A DNA stretch of 64,000 nt, taken from positions 1 to 64,000 of the forward strand of contig CAJTTB010000006.1 in the NCBI GenBank assembly GCA_910579175.1, read 5' to 3'. A program made the translations under genes and the position numbers. The notes below the pieces were generated by a model. The model was given only the letters and a program-made list of their open reading frames with translations. It was not told the DNA's origin and did not search any database. Origin of the DNA: an uncultured Oscillospiraceae bacterium (GTDB taxonomy: Bacteria; Bacillota; Clostridia; Oscillospirales; Ruminococcaceae). Of this stretch, positions 17,933-27,953 are shown one piece after another (the stretch's first letter is position 1; each line of letters starts with the position of its first letter).

Positions 17933-18502
17933 ATGTTACAAATGCAATTTTTTGAAACCAATCTTTATGAAATTATATTTTGGTTTTTTATCTACAGTTT
18001 TATTGGTTGGATTATTGAATGTATTGTCATCTCTTATGAAAATAAACACTTCACCAACCGAGGATTTTTACATGGACCCTTCTGTATTGTCTATGGTTTT
18101 GGTGCCATTGGATTTTATTTCTTCTTAAAACCACTTTCTCACAATTACATCTTATTGTTTTTAAGTGGCATGATTATGGCATCTATATTGGAACTGTTTA
18201 CCGCCAAACTCATGATTCGTATATTTGGAGGATTCTGGTGGAATTATAGTAAAAAACCTTATAATTATAAAGGTATTCTCTGTTTAGAAAGTTCTCTTGC
18301 CTGGGGATTTTTAGCAGTTTGTCTATTTGGCTTTATACATAAAACTGTTTCTGGTATTGCTGCAAGCTTTTCCCCTTCAATTGGAAAAGGAATCGTTTTG
18401 ATATTGCTTTGTTACTTAATTATTGATTTTAGTTATACCATGTATCATACCCTAAAAGATGGTGAGAGCAGATTGCCTGAAAATTCTATGACAGTTGAGT
18501 AA
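17933..18502 (+). CDS. CmpB-type ABC-transporter-like membrane protein (PF06541-like)
   Basis: 189 residues with about five membrane helices. Family hallmarks YSFIGWIIECIVISYENKHFTNRGFLHGPFCIVYGFGA at 20-57 and a conserved ELFTAKLM segment. Function of the family is unknown. Next gene follows after 26 nt. Confidence 0.85.
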   Translation: MLQMQFFETNLYEIIFWFFIYSFIGWIIECIVISYENKHFTNRGFLHGPFCIVYGFGAIGFYFFLKPLSHNYILLFLSGMIMASILELFTAKLMIRIFGGFWWNYSKKPYNYKGILCLESSLAWGFLAVCLFGFIHKTVSGIAASFSPSIGKGIVLILLCYLIIDFSYTMYHTLKDGESRLPENSMTVE

Positions 18503-18528
18503 TTTTAATAATAAAGGCGGCGATTACA

Positions 18529-19041
18529 ATGAATCCTTTAGCAATTTCCAAGACACAAATTATTGAAGATAGTGATTACATTGCCTGTGTAAAAGATATC
18601 ATTGAAAGCGAACCATTTTTACAAATGCGACGCTTTACTCATCATGGAGATACCAGTTGTCTAAAACACTGTGTACATGTCTCTTATTGTAGTTATCTTA
18701 TGGCAAAACGTTGCGGTTTAGACTATAAAAGTGTAGCACGTGCTTCTCTTTTACACGATTTGTTTTTATATGACTGGCATACCCATGCAAAGATGACCCA
18801 TGATCACTTTCACGGATTTACACATCCCAAAACTGCTTTAAAAAATGCGCTACTTCATTACGAATTAAATGAATTAGAACAAAACATCATCTTGCGCCAT
18901 ATGTGGCCACTGACCCCCATTCCCCCTAAATTTAAAGAAGGTTTTATCATCGTACTAATGGACAAGTATTGTGGGCTTTTAGAAACCATACACCGCACCA
19001 ATTCCATGGTTCATTGGATTAAAGCGGTTTTAAAAGTCTAA
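18529..19041 (+). CDS. HD-domain phosphohydrolase
   Basis: 170 residues. Metal ligands H (LKHCVHVSYCSYLMAKRCGLD) and HD (ASLLHDLFLYDWH), then further His (HGFTHPKTA, ILRHMWPL). A small stand-alone HD protein that may act on a nucleotide or a phosphorylated metabolite; substrate unknown. Co-transcribed with the CmpB-like gene. Confidence 0.85.
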   Translation: MNPLAISKTQIIEDSDYIACVKDIIESEPFLQMRRFTHHGDTSCLKHCVHVSYCSYLMAKRCGLDYKSVARASLLHDLFLYDWHTHAKMTHDHFHGFTHPKTALKNALLHYELNELEQNIILRHMWPLTPIPPKFKEGFIIVLMDKYCGLLETIHRTNSMVHWIKAVLKV

Positions 19042-19112
19042 TATTGCAATTTATCTGATAATCGGTTTTTAGCGGGATAAAGTATTTTTTCGCAAATGAA
19101 CATCAATTTAAA

Positions 19113-19152
19113 AACGCTCCTATTGTAAATACTTACAATAGGAGCGTTCTTT
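19113..19152. terminator. Bidirectional terminator between convergent genes
   Basis: 16-bp perfect stem AACGCTCCTATTGTAA / TTACAATAGGAGCGTT with a 4-nt loop, then T-rich sequence; T-rich also on the other strand. Confidence 0.92.
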
Positions 19153-20660
19153 TATTTACCCAATCGAATCACATTCCAAGAAGCCTTGTGAAGCAATGTC
19201 GTTAATTTTCCCTGTTCTAATATTGACTCATGGGACAATTTCGGTGCAACTTGTTGTATCATAGCAGAGTTCACCGCCTTTAAATCAGGATGTTCCAATA
19301 CAATGTGTTCTATCAAATGGTATCCTTCAAAAGAACGCAAATCACATTCTAACTGAATATCCTCAGATAAATTTCGATTCACAGCAAAAATGGTTACCTC
19401 CTGCTGTTGTTCTTGATACACTACTACAGAATCTATATCTGTTACATCTGTAAAGTCCATTGTATCATGTTTGGGAGATGACAATACAGATTGCAATGCA
19501 ATTCCTCTCCCATATTTAGACGCATGCAAATAAGGATAATAGATTGTCTGTTTCCAGGCACTTCCATCTGTTTGAGTCATAATTGGAGCGATTACATTCA
19601 CAAGTTGTGCCATACATGCCATCTTCAAACGGTCCGCATGTTTGATAAAGGTAATTAGCATAAGACCTACCAATAAGGCATCTTCAAAAGTATAAATGTC
19701 TTCTAACAATGCAGGAGCCTTCTGCCAAGGATGATTTTTCATGATATCATCATCTGCTTCATTGGAATGAAACCATACATTCCATTCATCAAAGCTGAGT
19801 TTCATAACTTTTTTACTGCGTTTTTTTGCCTGCACATAATCACAAGTAGCAATCACCGTCTTGATAAAGTGTTCCATTTCCATAGACTGTGCTAAAAAAT
19901 TATCTGTATCCTCAAAACGATTTCCAAAATATTGATGTAGTGAAATATAATCTACAAAGTCATAAGTGCAATCCAATGTATTTGCTTCCCATTCTGGAAA
20001 GGTAGGCATCTGTGCACTGGAACTGCCGCAAGAAACCAATTCGATTGTTGGATCAATTTGCTTCATAGCCTTTGCAGTTTCTTCTGCCAAACGTCCATAT
20101 TCCTGTGCAGTTTTATGCCCTGTCTGCCAAGGACCATCCATTTCATTTCCCAAGCACCAAGTTTTGATATTATGAGGTTGTTTTACTCCATGCGCAATTC
20201 TTAAATCGCTGTATTTTGTGCCAGATGGATGATTGCAGTACTCCAATAAATTGCATGCCGCTTCAATTCCCCTTGTGCCCAAGTTAATCGCCATCATCAC
20301 ATCAGAATCCACACTGCGTGCCCATTTTGTAAATTCATTTAAGCCCACTTCATTTGTTTCAAGACTTCTCCATGCCAATTCCAAACGCTTAGGGCGCTCT
20401 GTTACAGGTCCTACACTGTCCTCCCAATAAAAATTAGATACAAAATTCCCACCTGGATAACGAATTATCGGTACTTGTAAATCTCTTACCAATTGCGCAA
20501 CATCTTGACGAAAGCCATTTTTATCGGCGGTGGGATGGTCAGGCTGATAGATTCCGGTATAGACAGCTCTCCCCAAATGCTCAATAAAAGAACCATAAAT
20601 TCTCTTATCAATTTCAGAAATTTGCCAATCCTTGTCTACTATCATGTTTGCTTTTTTCAT
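19152..20660 (-). CDS. GH51 alpha-L-arabinofuranosidase
   Basis: 502 residues from ATG 20660. GH51 signature IYGSFIEHLGRAVYTGIY, RYPGGNFVSNFYWEDSVGP; acid/base Glu in WCLGNEMDGPWQ, nucleophile Glu in LSFDEWNVWFH. Retaining enzyme that cuts arabinose from arabinan/arabinoxylan oligosaccharides. No signal peptide, so it is cytoplasmic and acts on imported oligosaccharides. Confidence 0.94.
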   Translation of the reverse strand: MKKANMIVDKDWQISEIDKRIYGSFIEHLGRAVYTGIYQPDHPTADKNGFRQDVAQLVRDLQVPIIRYPGGNFVSNFYWEDSVGPVTERPKRLELAWRSLETNEVGLNEFTKWARSVDSDVMMAINLGTRGIEAACNLLEYCNHPSGTKYSDLRIAHGVKQPHNIKTWCLGNEMDGPWQTGHKTAQEYGRLAEETAKAMKQIDPTIELVSCGSSSAQMPTFPEWEANTLDCTYDFVDYISLHQYFGNRFEDTDNFLAQSMEMEHFIKTVIATCDYVQAKKRSKKVMKLSFDEWNVWFHSNEADDDIMKNHPWQKAPALLEDIYTFEDALLVGLMLITFIKHADRLKMACMAQLVNVIAPIMTQTDGSAWKQTIYYPYLHASKYGRGIALQSVLSSPKHDTMDFTDVTDIDSVVVYQEQQQEVTIFAVNRNLSEDIQLECDLRSFEGYHLIEHIVLEHPDLKAVNSAMIQQVAPKLSHESILEQGKLTTLLHKASWNVIRLGK

Positions 20661-20877
20661 AATCACACTTCCCTTTATTATTTTATATATTTATATAATA
20701 TTCAATATTTATATAAAATAATATCATATCTATCTCCAAAGTACAAGCACATATTTCTTGTGAAATCATATAAATTTTTTCATCTTTTTATAGGAATTCT
20801 ATCGTATGACTCACTTGCCTATTTTGCCAAACTGATATAAACTAATTTTATTACTATTTCAGATTGGAATGATTTTT

Positions 20878-22236
20878 ATGAATGACAAATATGATTTTTC
20901 AAAAGGAAGTGTTTCTAAAAATATTTTAAAATTGGCACTCCCCATGACCCTCGCGCAACTTATCAATGTTTTATACAATATTGTCGACCGCATGTATATT
21001 GGTCATATACCAGATGCTTCTACACTTGCATTAACAGGTCTGGGATTAACCTTTCCAATTATCTCAATCATCTCTGCTTTCGCGAATCTATTTGGAATGG
21101 GTGGAGCTCCTTTATGTTCTATTGCACGAGGTAAGGGAGAATACAAACGTGCCGAAATGATTATGGGAAATTCCTTCGTATTGCTATTCACTTCTGGCAT
21201 TTTTCTCACCATTGTCTGTCTGATATTCAAACGCCCCATTTTATATCTATTTGGTGCCAGCGATGAGACCTTTCCCTATGCCAATGATTATGTTACCATC
21301 TATCTAGCTGGCAGCATTTTTGTTATGATAGGCTTAGGTATGAATAGTTTTATCAACTCCCAAGGTTTCGGAACCATCGGAATGATGACCGTTTTACTTG
21401 GCGCAATTACCAATATGATATTAGATCCCATCTTTATCTTTATTTTTCAAATGGGAGTCAAAGGTGCTGCACTTGCAACCATTCTCTCACAATTTTTATC
21501 CGCCTTGTGGATAATGAAATTTCTAACTGGGAAAAAGGCAATTTTACGACTAAAAATTCACCGTTTCAAATTAAAAATTTCTCTTATCAAAGAAATTACC
21601 AGCTTGGGACTATCTGGATTTAGCATGGCAATTACCAACAGTGCAGTACAGATTGTCTGTAATGCCAGCTTACAATCTTATGGAGGCGATTTATATGTTG
21701 GCATTATGACAATTATCAATTCCATTCGAGAAGTATTAACTATGCCTGTCTCAGGTATTACCAATGGAGCACAACCTGTCTTGGGATTTAATTATGGAGC
21801 AAAAAAATACGATCGTGTTGGTCAAGGCGTGCGATTTATGTCTATTATTTGTATTGTCTACACTATTTTTGCCTGGTTGTCCACTATGATCATACCTGAA
21901 TATTTTATTCATATTTTCAACAGCGATCCTCAACTCATCGACAAGGGTGTACCTTCTCTTCACATTTATTTCTTTGGATTTTTCCTAATGTCATTACAAT
22001 TTGCAGGACAATCAACCTTTGTTGCTCTGGGAAAATCCAAACAAGCAGTATTTTTCGCTTTATTTCGCAAAGTCATCATTGTAATTCCACTGATACTCAT
22101 TTTGCCAAACTTGTTCGGGCTTGGCGTCAACGGCGTATTCCTTGCAGAACCAATTTCTAATTTGGTTGGTGGAACTACCTGTTTTATCACCATGTTACTT
22201 ACGATTCAGAAATTATTTAAACAACCTACACAATAA
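20878..22236 (+). CDS. MATE-family multidrug/Na+ antiporter
   Basis: 452 residues from ATG 20878 (an ATG at 20869 is also possible), 12 predicted helices. N-terminal KGSVSKNILKLALPMTLAQLINVLYNIVDRMYIGHI and the second-half PVSGITNGAQPVLGFNYGA are family hallmarks. Exports cationic compounds against Na+ or H+. Confidence 0.93.
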   Translation: MNDKYDFSKGSVSKNILKLALPMTLAQLINVLYNIVDRMYIGHIPDASTLALTGLGLTFPIISIISAFANLFGMGGAPLCSIARGKGEYKRAEMIMGNSFVLLFTSGIFLTIVCLIFKRPILYLFGASDETFPYANDYVTIYLAGSIFVMIGLGMNSFINSQGFGTIGMMTVLLGAITNMILDPIFIFIFQMGVKGAALATILSQFLSALWIMKFLTGKKAILRLKIHRFKLKISLIKEITSLGLSGFSMAITNSAVQIVCNASLQSYGGDLYVGIMTIINSIREVLTMPVSGITNGAQPVLGFNYGAKKYDRVGQGVRFMSIICIVYTIFAWLSTMIIPEYFIHIFNSDPQLIDKGVPSLHIYFFGFFLMSLQFAGQSTFVALGKSKQAVFFALFRKVIIVIPLILILPNLFGLGVNGVFLAEPISNLVGGTTCFITMLLTIQKLFKQPTQ

Positions 22237-22785
22237 ATACCATGTTTAATCTGTAACCGTTTTACTTAAAAATAAAATTGATTTAAAATAGAGTTTCCAA
22301 GTTAAATATATTACAGCAATTATAATCAATTCTCTTTTCGAAAAAGTGTTCCCAGGATACAAATTTTAAAATATATTTCTACACAAACCACATAAACTGC
22401 AACAACTTAACAGTCCCATAAGCTGAAATTTATTAAATTCCAAAATACTGTTTTGATATATATTTCCTGTTTTTTATATCAAATATCTGCATATAAGGAA
22501 AATTATTTATATAAACCCAACATTCAATAAAGGTTGGGATAACAGCGAATAGCCTTTCATTTTTCAGCATGGTATATCTATATGATTGGTGAATTTAGAT
22601 TATCTCTTTAGAAGTTCTTATATATAGAAATCAGTCAGTATAAACAAACAGCAAGCAAATCAAAAAGCCTATGGTATGATACCCCTAAAGTATCATGTTA
22701 TAGACTTTCTAGAAAGACTTTACCAGGGAACACAATACGCCCGTTTACAAAATTGTAAACGGACACAAGGGAATTATATGGATTG
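22237..22785. other. Gene-free region, 549 bp
   Basis: No ORF with coding character. Contains a 10-bp perfect hairpin (CCGTTTACAA / TTGTAAACGG, 22741-22762) just downstream of the nitroreductase gene, without a T run. It begins a stretch (to 25.47 kb) rich in decayed genes. Confidence 0.55.
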
Positions 22786-23304
22786 TTATAATTTCTCATA
22801 AGAAACTAATTGTTCTACGGAAATGCGAGTCTGTAAATGGCGTTCGGGGTCAGCAGCTTTTTCATTAGAATATCCAACTGCCAAAATATTGATAGGTTCA
22901 AGATTCTGTGGCAGACAAAATTCATTTTTGATAATATCGGGCTTAAAATAGCAAACCCAAACGGAACCTAAGCCTAATTCCGTTGCTTCCATCATCATAT
23001 GATCTGTTAAAACCGAAGCATCAATATCAACACTCTGCTTTTTGTCAAACGGACGAACCCATGCTTTGTTATGATCTGCGCAAACAATGATTGCAAGTGG
23101 CGCACCATAGATATTTGTAGCTTTTCCAATTTTTGCAAGACCGTCCTTGTCCTGTACTACAATTAAGTGTATTGGTTGTAGATTTGCGGCTGTTGGGGCT
23201 ACATGGGCCGCCTGTAAAATCTTGTCCAGTTTTTCCTTTTCAACTTTCTGCGGTGTGTAGGAACGGACACTGTACCTCTTTTTTGCAAGTTCTAAAAAAT
23301 TCAT
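22786..23304 (-). CDS. Nitroreductase-family flavoprotein
   Basis: 172 residues. FMN-binding N-terminus LAKKRYSVRSYTPQKVEKEKLDKILQAAHVAPTAANLQP and C-terminal GLGSVWVCYF. Reduces nitro-aromatics or quinone-like compounds with NAD(P)H. Divergent from an HxlR regulator 156 bp away, a common regulator/target pair. Confidence 0.92.
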   Translation of the reverse strand: MNFLELAKKRYSVRSYTPQKVEKEKLDKILQAAHVAPTAANLQPIHLIVVQDKDGLAKIGKATNIYGAPLAIIVCADHNKAWVRPFDKKQSVDIDASVLTDHMMMEATELGLGSVWVCYFKPDIIKNEFCLPQNLEPINILAVGYSNEKAADPERHLQTRISVEQLVSYEKL

Positions 23305-23460
23305 ATCGTTACTTCCTTTCTGTATTTTCAGTTGTTACTTTAAGGGTTAGTTGATGTTCCCAATTCCCTATGCTATAATTTTATCATTAATTTTCATAAA
23401 AACAAGAACGCACTTTTTTGGTACATAGTATCTAAAAATATAGTGTAAGGAGAAAAACAT

Positions 23461-23802
23461 ATGAAATGTGCAAGTAATTATAATTGTCCTGTAGAAGCAA
23501 CTTTAGATTTAATCGGTGGTAAATATAAGGCACTTATTTTGTGGCATTTGATAGACAAAACTCTACGTTTTAACGAAATTAGCAAATTAATTCCCAAAGC
23601 CACCCCTAAAATGATAACTCAACAATTACGGGAGCTTGAAACGGATAATTTAATTGTTCGTGTAGTATATCCCGTTGTTCCACCGAAAGTTGAATATTCT
23701 TTAAGTGAGTTTGGAAAAAGTATAATTCCTATATTAGACGCTATGTGTAACTGGGGAGAAAGTTATTTACATAGGCTTGATGCGTCCCCGTGTTCAAAGT
23801 AA
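23461..23802 (+). CDS. HxlR-family transcriptional regulator
   Basis: 113 residues. MKCASNYNCPVEATLDLIGGKYKALILWHL, then winged helix with RFNEISKLIPKATPKMITQQLRELE. The N-terminal Cys3 and Cys9 are common in redox-sensing members. Likely represses the divergent nitroreductase gene. Confidence 0.92.
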   Translation: MKCASNYNCPVEATLDLIGGKYKALILWHLIDKTLRFNEISKLIPKATPKMITQQLRELETDNLIVRVVYPVVPPKVEYSLSEFGKSIIPILDAMCNWGESYLHRLDASPCSK

Positions 23803-23846
23803 TATACGATTGATTTTCAGTTTCATTGCCATACATTTTGCAAAAA

Positions 23847-23882
23847 AACATTCGCTATAAAAAATGGCGAATGTTCTTTTTT
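23847..23882 (+). terminator. Terminator after the HxlR gene
   Basis: AACATTCGC / GCGAATGTT stem followed by a T-rich run. Confidence 0.85.
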
Positions 23883-24075
23883 GAATATAGGGAAATATCA
23901 TCTGTTATATTTTGTTATTAAAATCTTCGCTAACCCTTGCAAACACTAAGCTTATCGCAGGTGAACTTTTCGCGCTTATTTCCCTTGTATTGTATCTTTC
24001 CACAGGATATTCTGAACCCTGATAAGGGGAAAAATAAGGGAAACAAAATCACATACATCAATTGGTAACAAAAAA

Positions 24076-24933
24076 TTATGTTAGTAATTCTGCAATGGCT
24101 TTTTCCCAATATTTAGGAGAAATATTACACCAACTGGCTTTCCCAGTTTCTTCCTCGCATAGCTTGATTGCCTCTGACAAAACTATTCCATGTGATACCT
24201 CTCCTGTAAGTATCAAATGCTTTGTTATTTGTGTCCAATAAGGTGCCGCCTTTTCTAATCCTGATTCTTGCAATTCCTTTATAATTATCTCTTTATCATA
24301 ATCTATGCTGATAAATTCGTGCGTCCATTCCTGTGCTTTTTGCTGAAGAATCATAAACTGTGCTTTTCCGCCGCTGTGTAAAGACACACCTACAGCTCCA
24401 GGGTTCAGCGCTATTTTATTATCATGATTGATAGCTCCCTGTATGTGTGTGTGACCATAAAGAATATACTTGCACGCACATTCATCAATGATATGATTTG
24501 TGTTCTCATTAGCAGGGAGCATTTTTTCGTTGTTTCTATTTGGCGAACTGTGACAAGCCATTATTGTAGAAATATTTTCAAATTTTATCTCTTGAAAAAT
24601 CGGAAGGCTTTGAAAGAAATTAATATCCTTTTCAGTTAGGTTTTCATAACAATACTTCATGGCTCCAACCGTTTGATTCCCGTTTTTCCATTCACAATTG
24701 TGATTATTTCTTCGACTTATCCAATAGTCTTCCTTATTTCCTCTGATAAAGTAACAAATATACTTTTCCTTTAAGCTGTATATCATTTCCATTGTCTTTT
24801 ATGGATATGGAAATTCTCCTAAATAATCACCCAGAAAAATAAAGCTGTTAATATTGTTTGTTAACGCATATTTAACACATTGTTCAAATGCTGCGTGATT
24901 ACCATGTATATCAGAAAAAACTGCAATTTGCAT
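24076..24933 (-). pseudogene. Metallophosphoesterase interrupted by one in-frame TAA
   Basis: Starts at ATG 24933 with GGAGG 7 nt upstream: MQIAVFSDIHGNHAAFEQ...FIFLGDYLGEFPYP, then TAA at 24799-24801, then the same frame continues KTMEMIYSLKEKYICYFIRGNKEDYW...YGHTHIQGAINHDNKIALNPGAVG to 24076. Motifs on both sides (DIHGN, GDY, GNKE, GHTH) belong to one YfcE/MJ0936-type phosphodiesterase of 285 residues. A single CAA to TAA change explains the break. It is either a recent pseudogene or is read through. Confidence 0.85.
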
Positions 24934-25031
24934 GCTAACTGCCTCCACTCTTGCGCTTACAAAAAACGAAATTCCCATCACATTAACGCTGTTTGTGCAA
25001 TGGGTATATTTCGTTCTCATATATCAAAAAC

Positions 25032-25401
25032 TTATTGTTGATGCTCAATAGTCCATTGTAAGATTTTCTTTTCGCCAATATCACCGGATGCCAACGCAAG
25101 AATGACATCACATAACTCCTTTTGGCTGTAAGATAATTCATATCCGTTTCGCGCAAGAAAAACCAACATAACATGCACACCAAGTCTCTTGTTTCCGTCC
25201 GGCATTGCATGGTTCTATAACAATCCAAAACAAAGCCTTGCCGCCTTTGCCTGTATGCTCGGATAAGGTTCTTTTCCGCCAAATATCCGAAACGGATTAT
25301 TTAACGCCATATCCAACATTCCCTCATCGCGAATACCGTCTACTGGCTTTCATTAAACTTACATGAAGTTTTAGCACCTGCTGTTTGCTTAATTTAATCA
25401 C
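25032..25401 (-). pseudogene. Doc (Fic-type death-on-curing) toxin, broken
   Basis: Begins VIKLSKQQVLKLHVSLMKAS at GTG 25401, overlapping the antitoxin stop. A frameshift follows, then GIRDEGMLDMALNNPFRIFGGKEPYPSIQAKAARLCFGLL, a TAG stop, and NHAMPDGNKRLGVHVMLVFLARNGYEL to the end. The Fic/Doc active motif (H-x-x-x-DGNKR) survives, but one frameshift and one nonsense codon inactivate it. Length (370 nt) is near the family's. Confidence 0.85.
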
Positions 25402-25463
25402 TTTGCAAGAACCTCATATGCTTCCGCATTCTGTTTTATTAACCGTTCAGATATTGCAGATAG
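25398..25463 (-). pseudogene. C-terminal remnant of the Phd/YefM-like antitoxin of the Doc pair
   Basis: Encodes LSAISERLIKQNAEAYEVLAK then TGA, which overlaps the Doc GTG. The N-terminal part is missing; the alpha-galactosidase gene ends 14 nt away. Confidence 0.65.
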
Positions 25464-25476
25464 TTAATCCATTCAA

Positions 25477-27705
25477 TTATTGTGTAATTGCGTTCAAAAT
25501 ATAAATTCTAGACTGATAATCCCCTTTTTGATGATTGAAATCCATGCTCTGACCAGAAGATGCATCACTGACAATCAATCCAGTATTCATCAATTCATCT
25601 CCATAGTGTTTGGTATTTACTATAGAAACTTCATATTCTAAATGCTCGTCCAATCCCTGCAATTTCAAACGTTGATATCCAACATTTACTTGTTGTAATA
25701 CGCGATAATAACCAACCAATGCAGTCTTTTTATCTTCTGACACAACCATCCATGCAGTTACATTTCCCTCAAAAGGACTCAACAAGCGATAAAATGTACC
25801 TTTTTGAATGATATCACGGTACTTCTTCATAAATTTTACCTGTTCTATCACACTTTCTTGTTCTTCTTTTGAAAGTTTTGCAACATCCAATTCATATCCA
25901 AACGTACCAAAGTAAGCAACATCTGCGCGTGTTTGTATTGGAGTTGTACGGAACAACTGATGATTTGGAACCGCAGACACATGAGAGCCCATACTACTAA
26001 CGGGATAGACAAAAGAAGTACCATATTGAATTTTTAAACGCTCTACTGCATCGGTATCATCTGAAGTCCAACATTGAGGAGCATAATAAAGTAATCCTGG
26101 GTCAAATCTTGCTCCACCACTTGCACAAGATTCAAATAAAATTTCTGGAAATCTGTCATTTAACATTTGATATAAGCGATAAACTCCCAAAATATAGCGG
26201 TGAGCTACTTCTTTCTGATATTCTGGAGGCATTCCAATAGAATACACCTCAGACATACAACGATTCATATCCCATTTAATATAAGAAATGGGTGCTTCAC
26301 TCAACACCTTTTCCATCAGATGATAAATATATTCAACCACTTCTGATTTAGAAAAATCCAATACATACTGATTTCTACCCATAGACATTTTTCTCTCTGG
26401 TGTCTGAAGTAGCCAGTCTGGATGAGCGCGATATAAGTCACTATCTCGATTGGTCATCTCCGGTTCAAACCAAAGTCCAAATTGCAATCCCATTTGGTTG
26501 ATTTTTTCTGCCAATCCTTGAATACCATTGGGCAGTTTATTGGTATCTGGATACCAATCCCCTAAAGAAGAGGTATCATCATCGCGCTTTCCAAACCATC
26601 CATCATCCAATACAAACAGCTCTATACCCAATTCTTTTGCCTTTTGAGCAATGTTTAAAATTTTCTCTTCATTAAATTTAAAATAGGTAGCTTCCCAGTT
26701 ATTAATTAAAATGGGGCGCGCTTTATCTCTCCAATAGCCCCTTGCCAATCTGGTTCGATAGAGTTTCTGATAAGTTTGACTCATTTTATTCAAACCACCA
26801 TCAGAATACACCATTACCACTTCAGGAGTTTGGAAAGATTCTCCCTGTTTTAAAGTCCATGTAAAACAGTTTGGATGGATCCCCATTGTAATTCTAGAAA
26901 CATCATAAGTATCTACTTCTACCTGAGCCAAAAAGTTTCCACTATAAACCAAACTAAAGCCATAAACTTCACCAGAAAACTCATCTGTATTGGGGCGTTT
27001 TAATGCCAAAAATGGATTGTAATTGCTACTGCTACATCCTCTCATGCTGTAAACTGATTGAACACCATGTTCTAACCTGCGCGTCTTTACACTGCGCTCT
27101 CTTGCCCATGCACCAGTTAACTCTATCATTTCATAATCGCAATCTGGAAGGTCAACACTAACACTCATTGCACGATTTAACAATAATGAATCAGCATGAT
27201 GAGAAATGAATTTTGCATTTCTAGCAATCACAGGATAATCTTTAAAAATTGTATAAGACAATACCAACTCTGTTTCAATCACACTGTCTTTTAATACAAT
27301 TTCTAGTGTCATTGCTTCCTGTTCATCTTCTACATAAGTCGCTGGCAATCCCTCTAATTTTGACTTACCTTGATAAATGCGATGAGACTGATATTGAAAA
27401 TCAGTAATTGTACTTCCATTTTTTTGTACAATCTCATATGCTGGATAACGCATATCCCCGGAACCATAAGATGGATATTCCTGCTTGATATGTTCCATGG
27501 AAAAGGTTAAATCTCCCTCAAAAGCACAAACTGCCATTGGTCTTGCACTCATTTCAAGCAAGTGCTCAAAAGATTCTCTGTCACGAATCACTTTTCCATA
27601 ATAAAGCTGTCCCAATTGCTGATTTTTTAAAATCTTAAAAATGTAACTTACCTGTCCATTAAAAATATGAAATTCTTTTGATGAATCATGAAAAATAATA
27701 TCCAT
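25477..27705 (-). CDS. GH36 alpha-galactosidase
   Basis: 742 residues, AAGGAG 9 nt before ATG. N-terminal beta-sandwich (about 1-320), then (beta/alpha)8 barrel: FVLDDGWFGKRDDDTSSLGDWYPD, LWFEPEMTNRDSDLY, nucleophile Asp in YIKWDMNR, acid/base Asp in CWTSDDTDA, plus ESCASGGARFD. Tetrameric-type bacterial alpha-galactosidase acting on melibiose/raffinose-type sugars; no signal peptide, so intracellular. Confidence 0.94.
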   Translation of the reverse strand: MDIIFHDSSKEFHIFNGQVSYIFKILKNQQLGQLYYGKVIRDRESFEHLLEMSARPMAVCAFEGDLTFSMEHIKQEYPSYGSGDMRYPAYEIVQKNGSTITDFQYQSHRIYQGKSKLEGLPATYVEDEQEAMTLEIVLKDSVIETELVLSYTIFKDYPVIARNAKFISHHADSLLLNRAMSVSVDLPDCDYEMIELTGAWARERSVKTRRLEHGVQSVYSMRGCSSSNYNPFLALKRPNTDEFSGEVYGFSLVYSGNFLAQVEVDTYDVSRITMGIHPNCFTWTLKQGESFQTPEVVMVYSDGGLNKMSQTYQKLYRTRLARGYWRDKARPILINNWEATYFKFNEEKILNIAQKAKELGIELFVLDDGWFGKRDDDTSSLGDWYPDTNKLPNGIQGLAEKINQMGLQFGLWFEPEMTNRDSDLYRAHPDWLLQTPERKMSMGRNQYVLDFSKSEVVEYIYHLMEKVLSEAPISYIKWDMNRCMSEVYSIGMPPEYQKEVAHRYILGVYRLYQMLNDRFPEILFESCASGGARFDPGLLYYAPQCWTSDDTDAVERLKIQYGTSFVYPVSSMGSHVSAVPNHQLFRTTPIQTRADVAYFGTFGYELDVAKLSKEEQESVIEQVKFMKKYRDIIQKGTFYRLLSPFEGNVTAWMVVSEDKKTALVGYYRVLQQVNVGYQRLKLQGLDEHLEYEVSIVNTKHYGDELMNTGLIVSDASSGQSMDFNHQKGDYQSRIYILNAITQ

Positions 27706-27780
27706 TTTACATATCTCCTTTAATTTCTTTTCTTTATTGTATCCGATTCATCTAAATTTTTCAACTAAATTTTTCCTATT

Positions 27781-27841
27781 TTTATTATAAATCGCTGACG
27801 ATAGTCGAGGAATTGGCGAATAACAAAAAATATACCTTTTA
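27781..27841 (-). repeat. Dispersed intergenic repeat, copy 2 (minus strand, partial)
   Basis: Read on the minus strand: TAAAAGGTATATTTTTTGTT, ATTCGCCAA, then a diverged centre and a TATAATAAA tail. The first 30 bp match copy 3 (58343) closely. Confidence 0.5.
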
Positions 27842-27953
27842 TCAGAGTAAAAAAGAAAAAATACCTAGAAATATTACATGTGATGAGATATAATAAAAAA
27901 TTAGTAAGGGAAATGGATATAACATCCAAATGGAAAGAAAGAAGGAAGCAATC

